A stretch of DNA of 52,706 nucleotides from Bacteroidota bacterium (GCA_023381535.1 JAMCSN010000372.1:1-52706); one strand, 5' to 3'; positions 27,807 through 35,631 are shown, counted from the first letter of the stretch. Notes: generated by a model not told the origin, from the letters alone. A program made the numbers and translations.

Positions 27807-29081
27807 ATGAGAAAACTATTCAAAAATCCATCTCAAATTATCACCGTAAATACCTCTGGTAAGAATGTTAAACGTGGTAAATCGTTAACCGATATCGGTT
27901 TGTTAACCGGTCACTCAATTGTGGTAGAAGACGGTCTTATCCGGGACATTCTGCCCAACTCGTCTCTTTCCAAATTAAAAGTTGATCAGATAGTTGATCT
28001 CAAGAACCTTGTAGTGCTGCCCGGTCTGGTGGAATGCCATACCCACGCTGCTTTTGCCGGCTCGCGCGCTAATGAATTTCTGATGCGGCTTCAAGGTGCG
28101 TCGTACGAAGAGATTGCAAAAGCCGGCGGAGGAATTACAGCGACAATGAAAGCTGTAAGAAATTCTTCGTTCGATGAACTTGTAAAACTTTTGAAACCGA
28201 GGATCGACAATTTTATTTCGCAAGGCATTACAACCCTTGAAATTAAAAGCGGCTACGGATTAAGTTTTTACGACGAGATAAAACTTTTGCAAGTGATAAA
28301 CCATTTCAAAAAAAATTTACAGATTGAAATTGTACCAACATTTTTAGGCGCGCATACCTATCCGCCGGAGTACAAGAACGATCATAAACTTTATCTCGAA
28401 TTGATTATTGATGAACTTCTTCCCTACGTTATCAAAAACAAACTTGCGGAAACCGTGGACGCTTTCTGCGAGAATACCGCGTTCTCTGCCGATGAAGTCG
28501 ATAAAATTTTCATGAAAGCAAAAAAACTTGGTTACAAACTCCGTCTGCATACCGAACAGTTTAACAGAGTTGGCGGATTGCAAACGGCGCTAAAACATAA
28601 AGCCAATTCGGTTGATCATCTCGAAGTAATTTCAGAAGAAGAAATTCCGGCTCTAGCAAAAAGTGATACGGTTGCAGTTCTGCTACCGGGAGTTTCTTTC
28701 TTTCTCGATCATGATTACGCCCCGGCGAGAAAATTAATCGAGAACAATTCTATCGTTGCACTCTCGACGGATTTCAACCCGGGTTCATCGAACATTCCTA
28801 ATCTTCATTTGATTATGCAGCTTGCAGCGCTGAAAATGAAAATGACAATCGAGGAAATAATTCCGGCTGTCACAATCAATGCGGCAAAGGCATTAGGACT
28901 GAACGAAAAAATCGGAAGCATTGAAATCGGCAAGCAGGCGGACTTTGCAGTATATGATACGACGGATTACTCAGAAATAATTTACAACATCGGCAATAGT
29001 CTTAACAAATACACAATTAAAAAAGGTGAAATCGTTTTTTCAACCTTGCCTGCCGTCAGACAGGGAGCGGAGAGTTTATGA
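27807..29081 (+). CDS. hutI: Imidazolonepropionase
   Basis: The amidohydrolase opens 4-imidazolone-5-propanoate to N-formimino-L-glutamate in histidine degradation. Metal-binding HTH in ECHTHAAFAG, a later His in RLHTEQFN, and the STDFNPGSSN motif near the active-site Asp are all present. I start it at the second Met (27807), because the upstream 20 codons are not family-like; this gives 424 aa. The last dozen residues (STLPAVRQGAESL) run beyond the usual end and are encoded partly by a CCTGCCGTCAGACAGG palindrome. The stop overlaps the ftcD start (ATGA). Confidence 0.94.
   Translation: MRKLFKNPSQIITVNTSGKNVKRGKSLTDIGLLTGHSIVVEDGLIRDILPNSSLSKLKVDQIVDLKNLVVLPGLVECHTHAAFAGSRANEFLMRLQGASYEEIAKAGGGITATMKAVRNSSFDELVKLLKPRIDNFISQGITTLEIKSGYGLSFYDEIKLLQVINHFKKNLQIEIVPTFLGAHTYPPEYKNDHKLYLELIIDELLPYVIKNKLAETVDAFCENTAFSADEVDKIFMKAKKLGYKLRLHTEQFNRVGGLQTALKHKANSVDHLEVISEEEIPALAKSDTVAVLLPGVSFFLDHDYAPARKLIENNSIVALSTDFNPGSSNIPNLHLIMQLAALKMKMTIEEIIPAVTINAAKALGLNEKIGSIEIGKQADFAVYDTTDYSEIIYNIGNSLNKYTIKKGEIVFSTLPAVRQGAESL
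29049..29064. repeat. Palindrome core within the 3' end of hutI
   Basis: CCTGCCGTCAGACAGG, read on the other strand, differs at two positions from the CCTGTCTGCCGACAGG core found at 10462-10477 and 42946-42961. It encodes part of the HutI C-terminal tail. Confidence 0.5.
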
Positions 29082-30094
29082 AAATTATTGAGTGCGTTCC
29101 AAATTTCAGTGAAGGAAGAAATCAAGAAACATTTGAAGCAATTAAAGAATCGGTTGCCAAAGTTGAAAATGCAAAATTGTTGAGCTTGGAACCCGATGCG
29201 GATTACAACCGTGTTGTAGTTACCTTAGCCGGAGATGAAGAAGGAATCCTTAACGCAACTTTGAGCGCGTGTCGTGCGGCAGCGCAGTACATAGATATGC
29301 GAAGACATAAAGGCGAGCATCCGCGTCTCGGCGCTATTGATGTTGTTCCTTTCGTTCCCGTTGCAAATGTTACGACCGAAGAATGCGTGAAGATATCGGA
29401 AAAATTTGCCGAATTGATTTCCAAAGAATTAAGTGTTCCCGTTTATCTTTACGAAAGCGCCGCGCGGAAGGCAGACAGAAAAAGTCTATCGAGCATTCGA
29501 CAAGGAGAATACGAAGGGCTTGAATCAAAACTTGCCGACCCAAACTGGGCGCCGGATTACGGTGATGCGGTTTTCAATCCCAAACTTGGAGCGATAGTAA
29601 CCGGTTCCCGTTTCTTCTTGATCGCTTACAATGTGAACATAAAATCCAACGATGTAAAATATTCGAAAGAGATTGGAGAAATTTTACGCGAGAGCGGTTA
29701 TGCCAAGCGTGATGAGAAAGGCAACGTAATCAAAGTTGACGGCAAAACAGTTAAGGTTCCCGGTAGATTGAAAGAAGTTAAAGGTATGGGCGTTGCGCTC
29801 GAAAAATATAACATCACACAAGTCTCGATGAACCTGACAAATTACAACGTAACACCGATGCACGTTGCGTTTGAAGAAGTGAAGAAAGAAGCCGAACGGC
29901 TCGGCGTTGAAATTAACGGAAGCGAAATTGTAGGATTGGTTCCGCTCGAATCGATGCTGCAAGCCGGAAGGTTTTATTCGAACGGGAAAGAAACAGACGA
30001 GAAAAAATTAGTTGAGATCGCAATTGAAAAACTGGGATTGAGCGCGCTTCACCCGTTCAAACCGGAAGAAAAAATAATTGAGTATATGATTTAA
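29078..30094 (+). CDS. ftcD: Glutamate formimidoyltransferase
   Basis: This 338-aa enzyme moves the formimino group from formiminoglutamate to tetrahydrofolate, the next step after HutI. The N-terminal ECVPNFSEGR and the RHKGEHPRLGAIDVVPFVP block are hallmarks of the family. It lacks the C-terminal cyclodeaminase domain of the fused animal enzyme; that domain is encoded separately by fchA downstream. It is coupled to hutI by an ATGA overlap. Its stop codon TAA is the first triplet of the inverted repeat of the inserted element at 30092-30350. Confidence 0.95.
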   Translation: MKIIECVPNFSEGRNQETFEAIKESVAKVENAKLLSLEPDADYNRVVVTLAGDEEGILNATLSACRAAAQYIDMRRHKGEHPRLGAIDVVPFVPVANVTTEECVKISEKFAELISKELSVPVYLYESAARKADRKSLSSIRQGEYEGLESKLADPNWAPDYGDAVFNPKLGAIVTGSRFFLIAYNVNIKSNDVKYSKEIGEILRESGYAKRDEKGNVIKVDGKTVKVPGRLKEVKGMGVALEKYNITQVSMNLTNYNVTPMHVAFEEVKKEAERLGVEINGSEIVGLVPLESMLQAGRFYSNGKETDEKKLVEIAIEKLGLSALHPFKPEEKIIEYMI

Positions 30095-30350
30095 TTCTGA
30101 GGAGCGCCGCGACGAATGCCGAAGGCATCCCTTTGGGAGAATCTCCAAACTATTAAAGGAAAAAGTTCAACAAAGAGACTGCATTTCGTTTACGTTATGA
30201 GCAGTAAAGCAAAAGTACTTTATGTCGGCATGACGAATAATTTAGCAAGAAGAGTATATGAACAATGGATTTGATATTAGGAAAACCCGAGATTGTTAAA
30301 AGCGAATATTTAGGAGATTCTTCGTCCGGCTCTGCCGAACTCAGAATTAC
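30092..30350. mobile_element. Inverted-repeat-bounded element carrying a broken GIY-YIG gene
   Basis: The left end TAATTCTGAGG (30092-30102) and right end CTCAGAATTA (30340-30349) are inverted repeats. Just inside are GAATCTCC (30139-30146) and GGAGATTC (30313-30320), also inverted. The left part includes a GAAGGCATCCCTTTGGGAGAA block resembling one at about 929-949. The same pair of signatures (TCATTCTGA ends with GAAGAATCT/GGAGATTCTTC inside) occurs in the sco element. It separates ftcD from fchA, which are otherwise expected to be adjacent. Confidence 0.65.
30170..30274 (+). pseudogene. GIY-YIG endonuclease remnant
   Basis: This frame encodes 34 residues with the conserved start of single-domain GIY-YIG proteins: VYVMSS, then KVLYVGMTNNLARRVYEQ, which includes the YVG half of the motif and the catalytic Arg region. 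It then hits a TGA where the family normally continues with a HK...FT stretch. The following bases resume an open frame ending near the element border, so the middle of the domain appears deleted. It is clearly non-functional as a nuclease. Confidence 0.75.
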
Positions 30351-30365
30351 AGAAAAGGAGCAAAA

Positions 30366-30998
30366 ATGAATCTAGCAAAAACATTACAAGAATATTTAAA
30401 CGAACTCTCATCCAACTCACCTACCCCCGGCGGAGGGAATGTTGCCGCGTTATGCGGAGCTTTGTCTGCAAGTCTTGGAACAATGGTTTGCAATCTTACG
30501 ATTGGAAAAAAGAAATACGCGGACGTTGAAAACGAAATGATCAGCGTTAAACAAAAATTGGAAACGTATCAAAAGACATTTGTTGATTTGGGCGCGAAGG
30601 ACAATGCCGCATTTGAAAAAGTTATGGAAGCTTTCAAACTTCCGAAAGAAACCGATACAGAAAAAGAAACGCGCTCGAAAAAAATTGAAGAAGCTACACT
30701 CGGCGCTGCAGACATACCCGCACAAGTCATGAAGACTTGTTCGGATGTTTTACCTTTGTTGAAAGTTGTTATCGATAAAGGGAACCGAAATTCATTATCC
30801 GATGCCGGTGTAGCCGCGTCATTAATAGGAACCTCAGCAAAATCAGCTTACATGAATGTGATCATCAACTGTTCGTCATTAAGTAATCAAACGATTGCGC
30901 AAGAGATCAAAAAACGCGCGGACGTTTCGATCGAAGAAATTTCAAGATCAAGCGACTTTCTTGTTGAACAAGTCGTCAAAGCGATTCAGCCTGCATGA
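30366..30998 (+). CDS. fchA: Formiminotetrahydrofolate cyclodeaminase
   Basis: The 210-aa helical protein has the family start LNELSSNSPTPGGGNVAALCGALSASLG. It releases ammonia from 5-formimino-THF to give 5,10-methenyl-THF, completing the formimino transfer begun by FtcD. AAAAGGAG lies just before the ATG. It is separated from ftcD by the inserted element and overlaps the downstream muramidase gene by 4 nt. Confidence 0.92.
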   Translation: MNLAKTLQEYLNELSSNSPTPGGGNVAALCGALSASLGTMVCNLTIGKKKYADVENEMISVKQKLETYQKTFVDLGAKDNAAFEKVMEAFKLPKETDTEKETRSKKIEEATLGAADIPAQVMKTCSDVLPLLKVVIDKGNRNSLSDAGVAASLIGTSAKSAYMNVIINCSSLSNQTIAQEIKKRADVSIEEISRSSDFLVEQVVKAIQPA

Positions 30999-32320
30999 AG
31001 CAGTTGAAAGAAAAGTTACAAAGTAACAAAGTAACCCGGTTACAAAATGATCATTTGATACGCTGCTTTGTCTCTTTGTCACTCTGTAACTTTATTACTG
31101 TAATAATTCTATTCCTAACACTCGCCTCAGTGGAAGTTCACGCCCAAAAAGTTTTACTCGGAATCGACGTTCTTCAAAAAAATAATTTTTCTTTGCTCAA
31201 CGGCAAGAACGTCGGATTGATTACGAATCACACCGGCGTAAATTCCAAACTGGTTTCAACTGTTGATCTTTTTAAGCAAGCAAAAAACTTTAAACTCGTC
31301 GCGGTTTTTTCTCCCGAACACGGGTTGAAAGGAGTTGTTAGTTCAGGAACATCCTACGCAAGCCATACCGATTCACTTACGGGAATAAATTATTTTTCAC
31401 TCTACGGCAAAACTAGAAAGCCAACAAAAGAAATGCTGCGCGGTATCGACGTTCTCGTTTACGACATTCAAGATATCGGCGTGAGATCTTACACGTACAT
31501 TTCAACTCTTGGTCTCGCAATGGAAGCCGCAGCAGAAAATAAAATTCCGTTTGTCGTTTTAGATCGACCGAATCCGCTTGGCGGCAGGCGCATTGAAGGC
31601 AATATTGTTGAAGATGATTTTGCTTCATTCGTCAGTCCGTACAAAATTCCTTACGTGTACGGTTTAACATGCGGTGAGCTTGCAAGTTTGATCAACTCGC
31701 GCAGTGCACTTGGAAATAAAGTTAAGTGCAAATTGAAAGTTGTGAAGATGGAAGGATGGAAACGCGACATGCTTTACAGCGATACGGGATTGATCTGGGT
31801 GCCGACTTCTCCCAACGTACCATATCAAGAAACTCCGTTTTATCTTGTCGGTAGCGGAGTGCTTGGCGAGCTTGTCGTTTTCGGGATTGGAATTACGTAC
31901 ACGCTTCCCTTTCAAACTTTTGCTGCCGAATGGATTAACGCCGACACGCTTGCCGCAAAAATGAACGCGTTGAATCTTCCCGGAGTTTTGTTCAGACCGA
32001 TCTCATACAAAGTTCTTTACGGCGACTGGCAAGATAAAATTTTGAACGGCGTACAAATTCATATTACGGATTTTAGAAAAGTGAATCTGTTAACGCTACA
32101 ATTTTATTTTTTGCAAGTTTGTCGTCAACTTTATCCGGATTACAATCCTTTCACGATTGCTACAACGAGCCGAATGAAAATGTTCGATCTTGTGATGGGG
32201 ACGGATAAGGTTAGAAAGAAATTTTCAAAACGGTTCCGCGTTGATGATATTCAGAAATTTTTGAATAAAGATATCGGTTGGTTCAGAAAGCTTTCGAAAA
32301 GATTTTATCTCTACAACTGA
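30995..32320 (+). CDS. DUF1343/NamZ-type exo-beta-N-acetylmuramidase
   Basis: The 441-aa protein belongs to the family typified by NamZ, which cleaves N-acetylmuramic acid from peptidoglycan fragments. Family blocks include GIDVLQ near residue 60, VGLITNHTG, FSPEHGLKG, YDIQDIGVRSYTYI and DRPNPLGG. A signal peptide core (IIILFLTLASVEVHAQ) appears only at about residues 36-51. The preceding 28 residues are encoded by a 24-bp inverted repeat pair, so the N-terminus has probably been extended by an insertion. The start overlaps the fchA stop. Its last 42 bp are duplicated at 33025-33066. Confidence 0.88.
   Translation: MKQLKEKLQSNKVTRLQNDHLIRCFVSLSLCNFITVIILFLTLASVEVHAQKVLLGIDVLQKNNFSLLNGKNVGLITNHTGVNSKLVSTVDLFKQAKNFKLVAVFSPEHGLKGVVSSGTSYASHTDSLTGINYFSLYGKTRKPTKEMLRGIDVLVYDIQDIGVRSYTYISTLGLAMEAAAENKIPFVVLDRPNPLGGRRIEGNIVEDDFASFVSPYKIPYVYGLTCGELASLINSRSALGNKVKCKLKVVKMEGWKRDMLYSDTGLIWVPTSPNVPYQETPFYLVGSGVLGELVVFGIGITYTLPFQTFAAEWINADTLAAKMNALNLPGVLFRPISYKVLYGDWQDKILNGVQIHITDFRKVNLLTLQFYFLQVCRQLYPDYNPFTIATTSRMKMFDLVMGTDKVRKKFSKRFRVDDIQKFLNKDIGWFRKLSKRFYLYN
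31012..31093. repeat. Inverted repeat within the 5' end of the muramidase gene
   Basis: Left arm 31012-31035 and right arm 31070-31093 are 24 nt each and match at 20 positions as inverted repeats (AAAGTTACA...ACAAAG type). The 34-nt spacer contains TGATCA. The whole structure is translated in frame ahead of the signal peptide core of the downstream protein. Confidence 0.7.
32277..32318. repeat. Direct repeat copy 1 (3' end of the muramidase gene)
   Basis: This 42-bp sequence starting GTTGGTTCAGAAAGC and ending TACAACT is the genuine 3' end of the muramidase coding region. It matches 33025-33066 at 40 of 42 positions. The HEPN/MNT gene pair lies between the two copies. Confidence 0.9.
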
Positions 32321-32327
32321 CTAAGTA

Positions 32328-32672
32328 TTACAACTGTTTTAGAATTTCTTTGATTTGTTTTTTCAACAAGACAATATCTGTTTTAATTATATCCCAGACT
32401 ATTTTAGTATCAATCCCAAAATATTCATGAATCAATAAGTTTCTGAGACCTACAATTTCTCGCCATTGGATTTCAGAGTAAAGTTTTTTGAAATGTGGCG
32501 TGAGATGATTTGCAGCTTCACCGATAATTTCTAATTGCTTCACACAAGCAAATTGCATCATTGTGTGAGTCTGAAAAACTTTATAAGACGATTTTTTCAC
32601 ATACGATTCAATTTCACCAATAGCATCATAAATGTGCTGCAATCTTGCCTTATCACCTAAACTATTTCTCAT
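32328..32672 (-). CDS. hepT: HepT-type HEPN toxin (DUF86)
   Basis: The 114-aa helical HEPN protein has the RX4HXY motif at R77-N-L-L-I-H82-E-Y84, the RNase active site and the site of tri-AMPylation in the MntA/HepT system. It overlaps its partner nucleotidyltransferase gene by 11 nt, in the usual order with the antitoxin gene first. The pair is a type VII toxin-antitoxin module and is convergent with the muramidase gene. It lies inside a 42-bp direct repeat, suggesting it arrived as a small mobile unit. Confidence 0.88.
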   Translation of the reverse strand: MRNSLGDKARLQHIYDAIGEIESYVKKSSYKVFQTHTMMQFACVKQLEIIGEAANHLTPHFKKLYSEIQWREIVGLRNLLIHEYFGIDTKIVWDIIKTDIVLLKKQIKEILKQL

Positions 32673-32949
32673 ATATTAAAATTTTTTCTGATTCAATGAA
32701 CGGTCTGATATACTTTGAAACGCTTTTGCTGGTAAGCAGATCAACTTTTCTTTTGAGCAAATCTTCTAATTCCAATTGCATGCTAACAAAACCGAGTCCG
32801 AATGGTTTTGAGTAATCCAACTCAACGAGTATGTCAATATCACTTTTCTCGTCATTCTCATCCCGCGATACGGAACCAAATAGAAATGCTTTTTTAACGG
32901 GCTTGTTTCTGAAGCACTTTGCAATTTTTTCTGATAACTCTTTACTCAT
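32662..32949 (-). CDS. mntA: MntA-type minimal nucleotidyltransferase antitoxin
   Basis: The 95-aa protein has the nucleotidyltransferase signature GSX10DXD (G25-S26...D37-I-D39) followed by a third acidic strand (VDLLTS near residue 77). In the HEPN/MNT modules this enzyme adds AMP units to the Tyr of the HepT RX4HXY motif and so silences it. It is co-transcribed with hepT. All catalytic residues that I can check are present, so the module is probably active. Confidence 0.88.
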   Translation of the reverse strand: MSKELSEKIAKCFRNKPVKKAFLFGSVSRDENDEKSDIDILVELDYSKPFGLGFVSMQLELEDLLKRKVDLLTSKSVSKYIRPFIESEKILIYEK

Positions 32950-33024
32950 CTTTCCGTTTCACTTTGATTTATTTACTCTTTATAAAATAAATTAAACCGC
33001 CTTAAAAAACTATAATATTTTCTT

Positions 33025-33066
33025 GTTGGTTCAGAAAGCTTTCGAAAAGATTTTATTTGTACAACT
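33025..33066. repeat. Direct repeat copy 2 (duplicate of the muramidase 3' end)
   Basis: This 42-bp copy matches the 3' end of the muramidase gene with two mismatches and has no gene of its own around it. It marks the right border of a segment of about 706 bp that carries only hepT-mntA and their flanks. Confidence 0.9.
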
Positions 33067-33099
33067 AGCTCGTGTACATTGAAATTTACTGTCGGAAAA

Positions 33100-33354
33100 T
33101 TATCTGTAGATTTCTTTTCGGTGTCCTAGGCGCAGCACAACTATTTTATCCTCATCAATATCAAACACTACTCTGTAGTCACCCATACGAAATCTATATT
33201 TGCCGATTCTTGAGTCCTTCATTTTTTTTGAGTGCTGAAACGGATTTTGGGAATAGTCTTTAATTTTTTCTTTTAGAAATGTTTTGGTTTCGGGATTCAG
33301 TTTGGAAAAGTCTTTGACCGCTCTTTGCGTGAAAAGAATTTTATACATTATCAA
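33100..33354 (-). CDS. RelE/ParE-family toxin
   Basis: The 84-aa protein has the compact RelE fold pattern: a strand YKILFTQRAVKDFSKL, two helices, then GKYRFRMGDYRVVFDI and the C-terminal VLRLGHRKEIYR. The basic and aromatic C-terminal residues are where mRNA interferases of this family keep their active site. It overlaps the antitoxin gene by 14 nt. The start may be the third residue (second Met), which would shorten the overlap. Confidence 0.88.
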   Translation of the reverse strand: MIMYKILFTQRAVKDFSKLNPETKTFLKEKIKDYSQNPFQHSKKMKDSRIGKYRFRMGDYRVVFDIDEDKIVVLRLGHRKEIYR

Positions 33355-33571
33355 GATCTTCGAGGTTCACAGTCTTTCCGGCTCTGTACTCTTCCCGCGC
33401 TTCTTTTATTGACTTGAGATAACTGTTGCTTGATAACGCTTCCAAATTCTCAAAATAGTCTTGAATGGATTCGACTACCGATTCCGAGATTATTTCTTTC
33501 AACTCGGCAACGGTCAATTCACCAAGTTTTGTATTTGAAGATAAATTTGAATTCATGTTCTGCTCACTCAT
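33341..33571 (-). CDS. Antitoxin partner of the RelE-like toxin
   Basis: The 76-aa acidic helical protein contains SVVESIQDYFENLEAL and ends in SIKEAREEYRAGKTVNLEDLDNV, a C-terminal pattern common in antitoxins paired with RelE toxins. It precedes and overlaps the toxin gene, the usual order. No DNA-binding motif is obvious in the N-terminal half. Probable start at ATG 33571. Confidence 0.75.
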   Translation of the reverse strand: MSEQNMNSNLSSNTKLGELTVAELKEIISESVVESIQDYFENLEALSSNSYLKSIKEAREEYRAGKTVNLEDLDNV

Positions 33572-33715
33572 TACTTTTTATAGTTTAAAGGTAACCTTTA
33601 AGCGACATTCTTTTCAACCTTTATAACTAAAACTGCATCTAATTTACCCGCTGTCTGCTAATGTGAATACTGCAATGAAAAACACGATCCATGTTGAGTG
33701 GCTTATTATAAAACC

Positions 33716-34342
33716 TTAGACAATTATTCTAACAGTCGGTGATAAAAGGAAAATCAGAATATTCAGAAAATAAATAATAATCATAATGAAAAAACAAATG
33801 AAGGAATTTCTAATACACATATATGCTGTTTCATTTCGTAATTGTCGAATCATGTTAATTTTCTCTTGACACATAAGAGCTAATATTACATACGATTTCG
33901 CTTTTTTCGATTGAATCAAAAATTCAGAGCCATACCCATAAAATGGCAAGGTCTTAAGAGAACTGATGGATAGCATGGAACAAAAGAGTGCATAGAGTAT
34001 TGTCAACGAAGACAAAACGAATACACTTAACTGTAATGCCCCATTTATCTTAACCGTAAAGATCGATGACAAAATACCAATAATCGTAAAACCGAATGAG
34101 ATTGAGAGTGTCAGCTTAGAAGTTTTCTCATCTAATAAATTGGCGCGCGCATGTTCTTCTGTTATTCTCTTAAATAATTCGCCCTGCTCAAATTCTAGAT
34201 ATGAATTAAACGTTTCAGTTTTTTTCAATTCCTCAGTTTTATTTACTAGTAAAATAATCTCCTTTTGGGATTTTCTATAAAATGGTAAGGGTAATAGTTC
34301 TTCTATAATTCTTGAGATGGTTTTTTTTAATTGAACTATCAT
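33716..34342 (-). CDS. Membrane protein coupled to a graspetide-type ATP-grasp gene
   Basis: The 208-aa protein has a basic helical N-terminal region (1-75), two closely spaced hydrophobic helices (about 78-98 and 103-124), a further amphipathic stretch, and a C-terminal hydrophobic helix (about 178-200). The central two-helix hairpin recalls SLATT-type two-helix effectors, but I see no defining motif. Its start overlaps the ATP-grasp stop by 4 nt (ATGA), so the two are translationally coupled. It may transport, sense or be targeted by the modified peptide. That is inference, and I do not recognise the family. Confidence 0.6.
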   Translation of the reverse strand: MIVQLKKTISRIIEELLPLPFYRKSQKEIILLVNKTEELKKTETFNSYLEFEQGELFKRITEEHARANLLDEKTSKLTLSISFGFTIIGILSSIFTVKINGALQLSVFVLSSLTILYALFCSMLSISSLKTLPFYGYGSEFLIQSKKAKSYVILALMCQEKINMIRQLRNETAYMCIRNSFICFFIMIIIYFLNILIFLLSPTVRIIV

Positions 34343-35307
34343 AATAAATCTCTATCACTACATTCCCTAGGATTTGAAAGCCATCTGGCTATAGACAAAT
34401 CAATTTGACGATTTGAATCAGTAATCCACCCCCATTCCCCGGTTGGATTAATTTCAATGAAATAAATTCCACTTTTGGTTTCTATTAAATCAATGGCACC
34501 AAAATTCAGATCCAATTCGCGCATTAATCTTTTGCAAAATTCTTCTAGTTGTGGCTCTAAACAATAATCAAAATATTGAATTTCATTTTTAGGTAACACG
34601 CGCCAATCACCATCTATTCCTTTATTGTTCGAGAGTATTTTAACCGCATATAATTGATTGCCGACAATTGTAACACGTAAATCAATTTTATCCTCTAGAT
34701 ATGTCTGCGCTAATAAAGGAGTTGAAGAAACATTCTCTTCCGATAAACTTTCTAAATTATCAAGTGATGAATAAGTAAATAAACAATCATTGCCTTCTCG
34801 CAAAAGCACAGTATCAAGTGATTTAATTATTATCTTATCAGTGAAATGATCTTTGATGGTTTTACAATCATTACTCACTAATGTTGACGGGACCTTAAAG
34901 CCAATTCGCTTAGCTAAGAAAAGCTGATATGGTTTACATTCAGCTAAATATGTAGATCGAGGAAAATTCATCCAACTAGATTGTACAAAAACTGATAAAG
35001 AACGTAGAAATGCCATCCACTGTGATCTTTCTAACTGCTCTGATGTAGATAAAGGAACTGATGGGGTATTTCTAAGAAAAACAGGTTGTCTGTAAAATAT
35101 TGAAGTAATTTCATTTGTTAACTCTGCAAAAAAGTCTGGACCTTTCACAAATAGAGATGGTTGTAACGGATTCAATGAAATTTTATAATCTTTTAGATAC
35201 TCTCTATTAAGTCGTAAAACAGGTATTTGCATTTCTTTTAGGCGTAGAACGACTAAGTCAGTGGAAAAATCATAAATACTAGATAATATTAATATTTTGG
35301 GGTTCAT
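34339..35307 (-). CDS. Graspetide (omega-ester peptide) ATP-grasp ligase, MvdC/MvdD-like
   Basis: The 322-aa protein resembles microviridin-type ATP-grasp ligases that join side chains in a ribosomal peptide through ester or amide bonds. Visible landmarks are the N-terminal fold ILILSSIYDFSTDLVV, a FYRQP strand (71-75), the lid and binding region with KSLDTVLL (162-169), DLRVTIVG (209-216), GDWR (233-236), GAIDL (270-274) and the metal-binding EINPTGEWGW (285-294). It overlaps both its neighbours by 4 nt: the 68-aa peptide gene upstream and the membrane protein gene downstream. Base composition looks lower in GC than the surrounding housekeeping genes, suggesting transfer. The reaction is inferred from the family. 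Confidence 0.85.
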   Translation of the reverse strand: MNPKILILSSIYDFSTDLVVLRLKEMQIPVLRLNREYLKDYKISLNPLQPSLFVKGPDFFAELTNEITSIFYRQPVFLRNTPSVPLSTSEQLERSQWMAFLRSLSVFVQSSWMNFPRSTYLAECKPYQLFLAKRIGFKVPSTLVSNDCKTIKDHFTDKIIIKSLDTVLLREGNDCLFTYSSLDNLESLSEENVSSTPLLAQTYLEDKIDLRVTIVGNQLYAVKILSNNKGIDGDWRVLPKNEIQYFDYCLEPQLEEFCKRLMRELDLNFGAIDLIETKSGIYFIEINPTGEWGWITDSNRQIDLSIARWLSNPRECSDRDLL

Positions 35308-35510
35308 TGACCTTTTTGATCCTCACCAGTTTCTAGGTCGCATTTTTTCGAGCCTGGTATATCATCTTTATATATTTTTGATTTGGTGAGAGGTAATCCA
35401 TCTATTAACCAGTATCCTTCTTTGTGATTGTATTGAGCATTTTCTGGTAGACTAATATTTTCACTATAAGGTTTTCTAGTGGCCTTTTCTAATAAAATAT
35501 GCTTTTTCAT
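35304..35510 (-). CDS. Probable graspetide precursor peptide
   Basis: The 68-aa peptide starts after a good AGAGGAAAT ribosome-binding site and overlaps the ATP-grasp gene by 4 nt. Its first half has a leader-like run with aromatic residues (YNHKEGYWLIDG). The C-terminal 20 residues are rich in Ser/Thr (S54, T61), Lys and acidic residues (D49, D50, D58, E60, E63, D64) around GSKKCDLETGEDQKG, which suits ester or amide crosslinking between Ser/Thr/Lys and Asp/Glu. Size and position match precursors of ATP-grasp-modified peptides. The ring pattern cannot be predicted from one sequence. Confidence 0.7.
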   Translation of the reverse strand: MKKHILLEKATRKPYSENISLPENAQYNHKEGYWLIDGLPLTKSKIYKDDIPGSKKCDLETGEDQKGQ

Positions 35511-35586
35511 ATTTCCTCTTATTTAATTCGTCTTTAACTATTTGGTATATCTTGTTATATCGCTATAAATCAGTCTATTCTATCTC

Positions 35587-35615
35587 AAATTAGATTTATA
35601 AGAACGGGTTGTCAA
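35587..35615 (-). promoter_or_regulatory. Putative promoter of the peptide/ATP-grasp cluster
   Basis: On the minus strand TTGACA (35615-35610) is followed after 17 nt by TAATTT (35592-35587), about 75 nt ahead of the peptide start codon. The first box is a perfect sigma70-type -35. The second also overlaps CTAATTTG, close to the Bacteroidota TAnnTTTG box. Confidence 0.45.
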
Positions 35616-35631
35616 GAAGTTTCTTGTGTTT

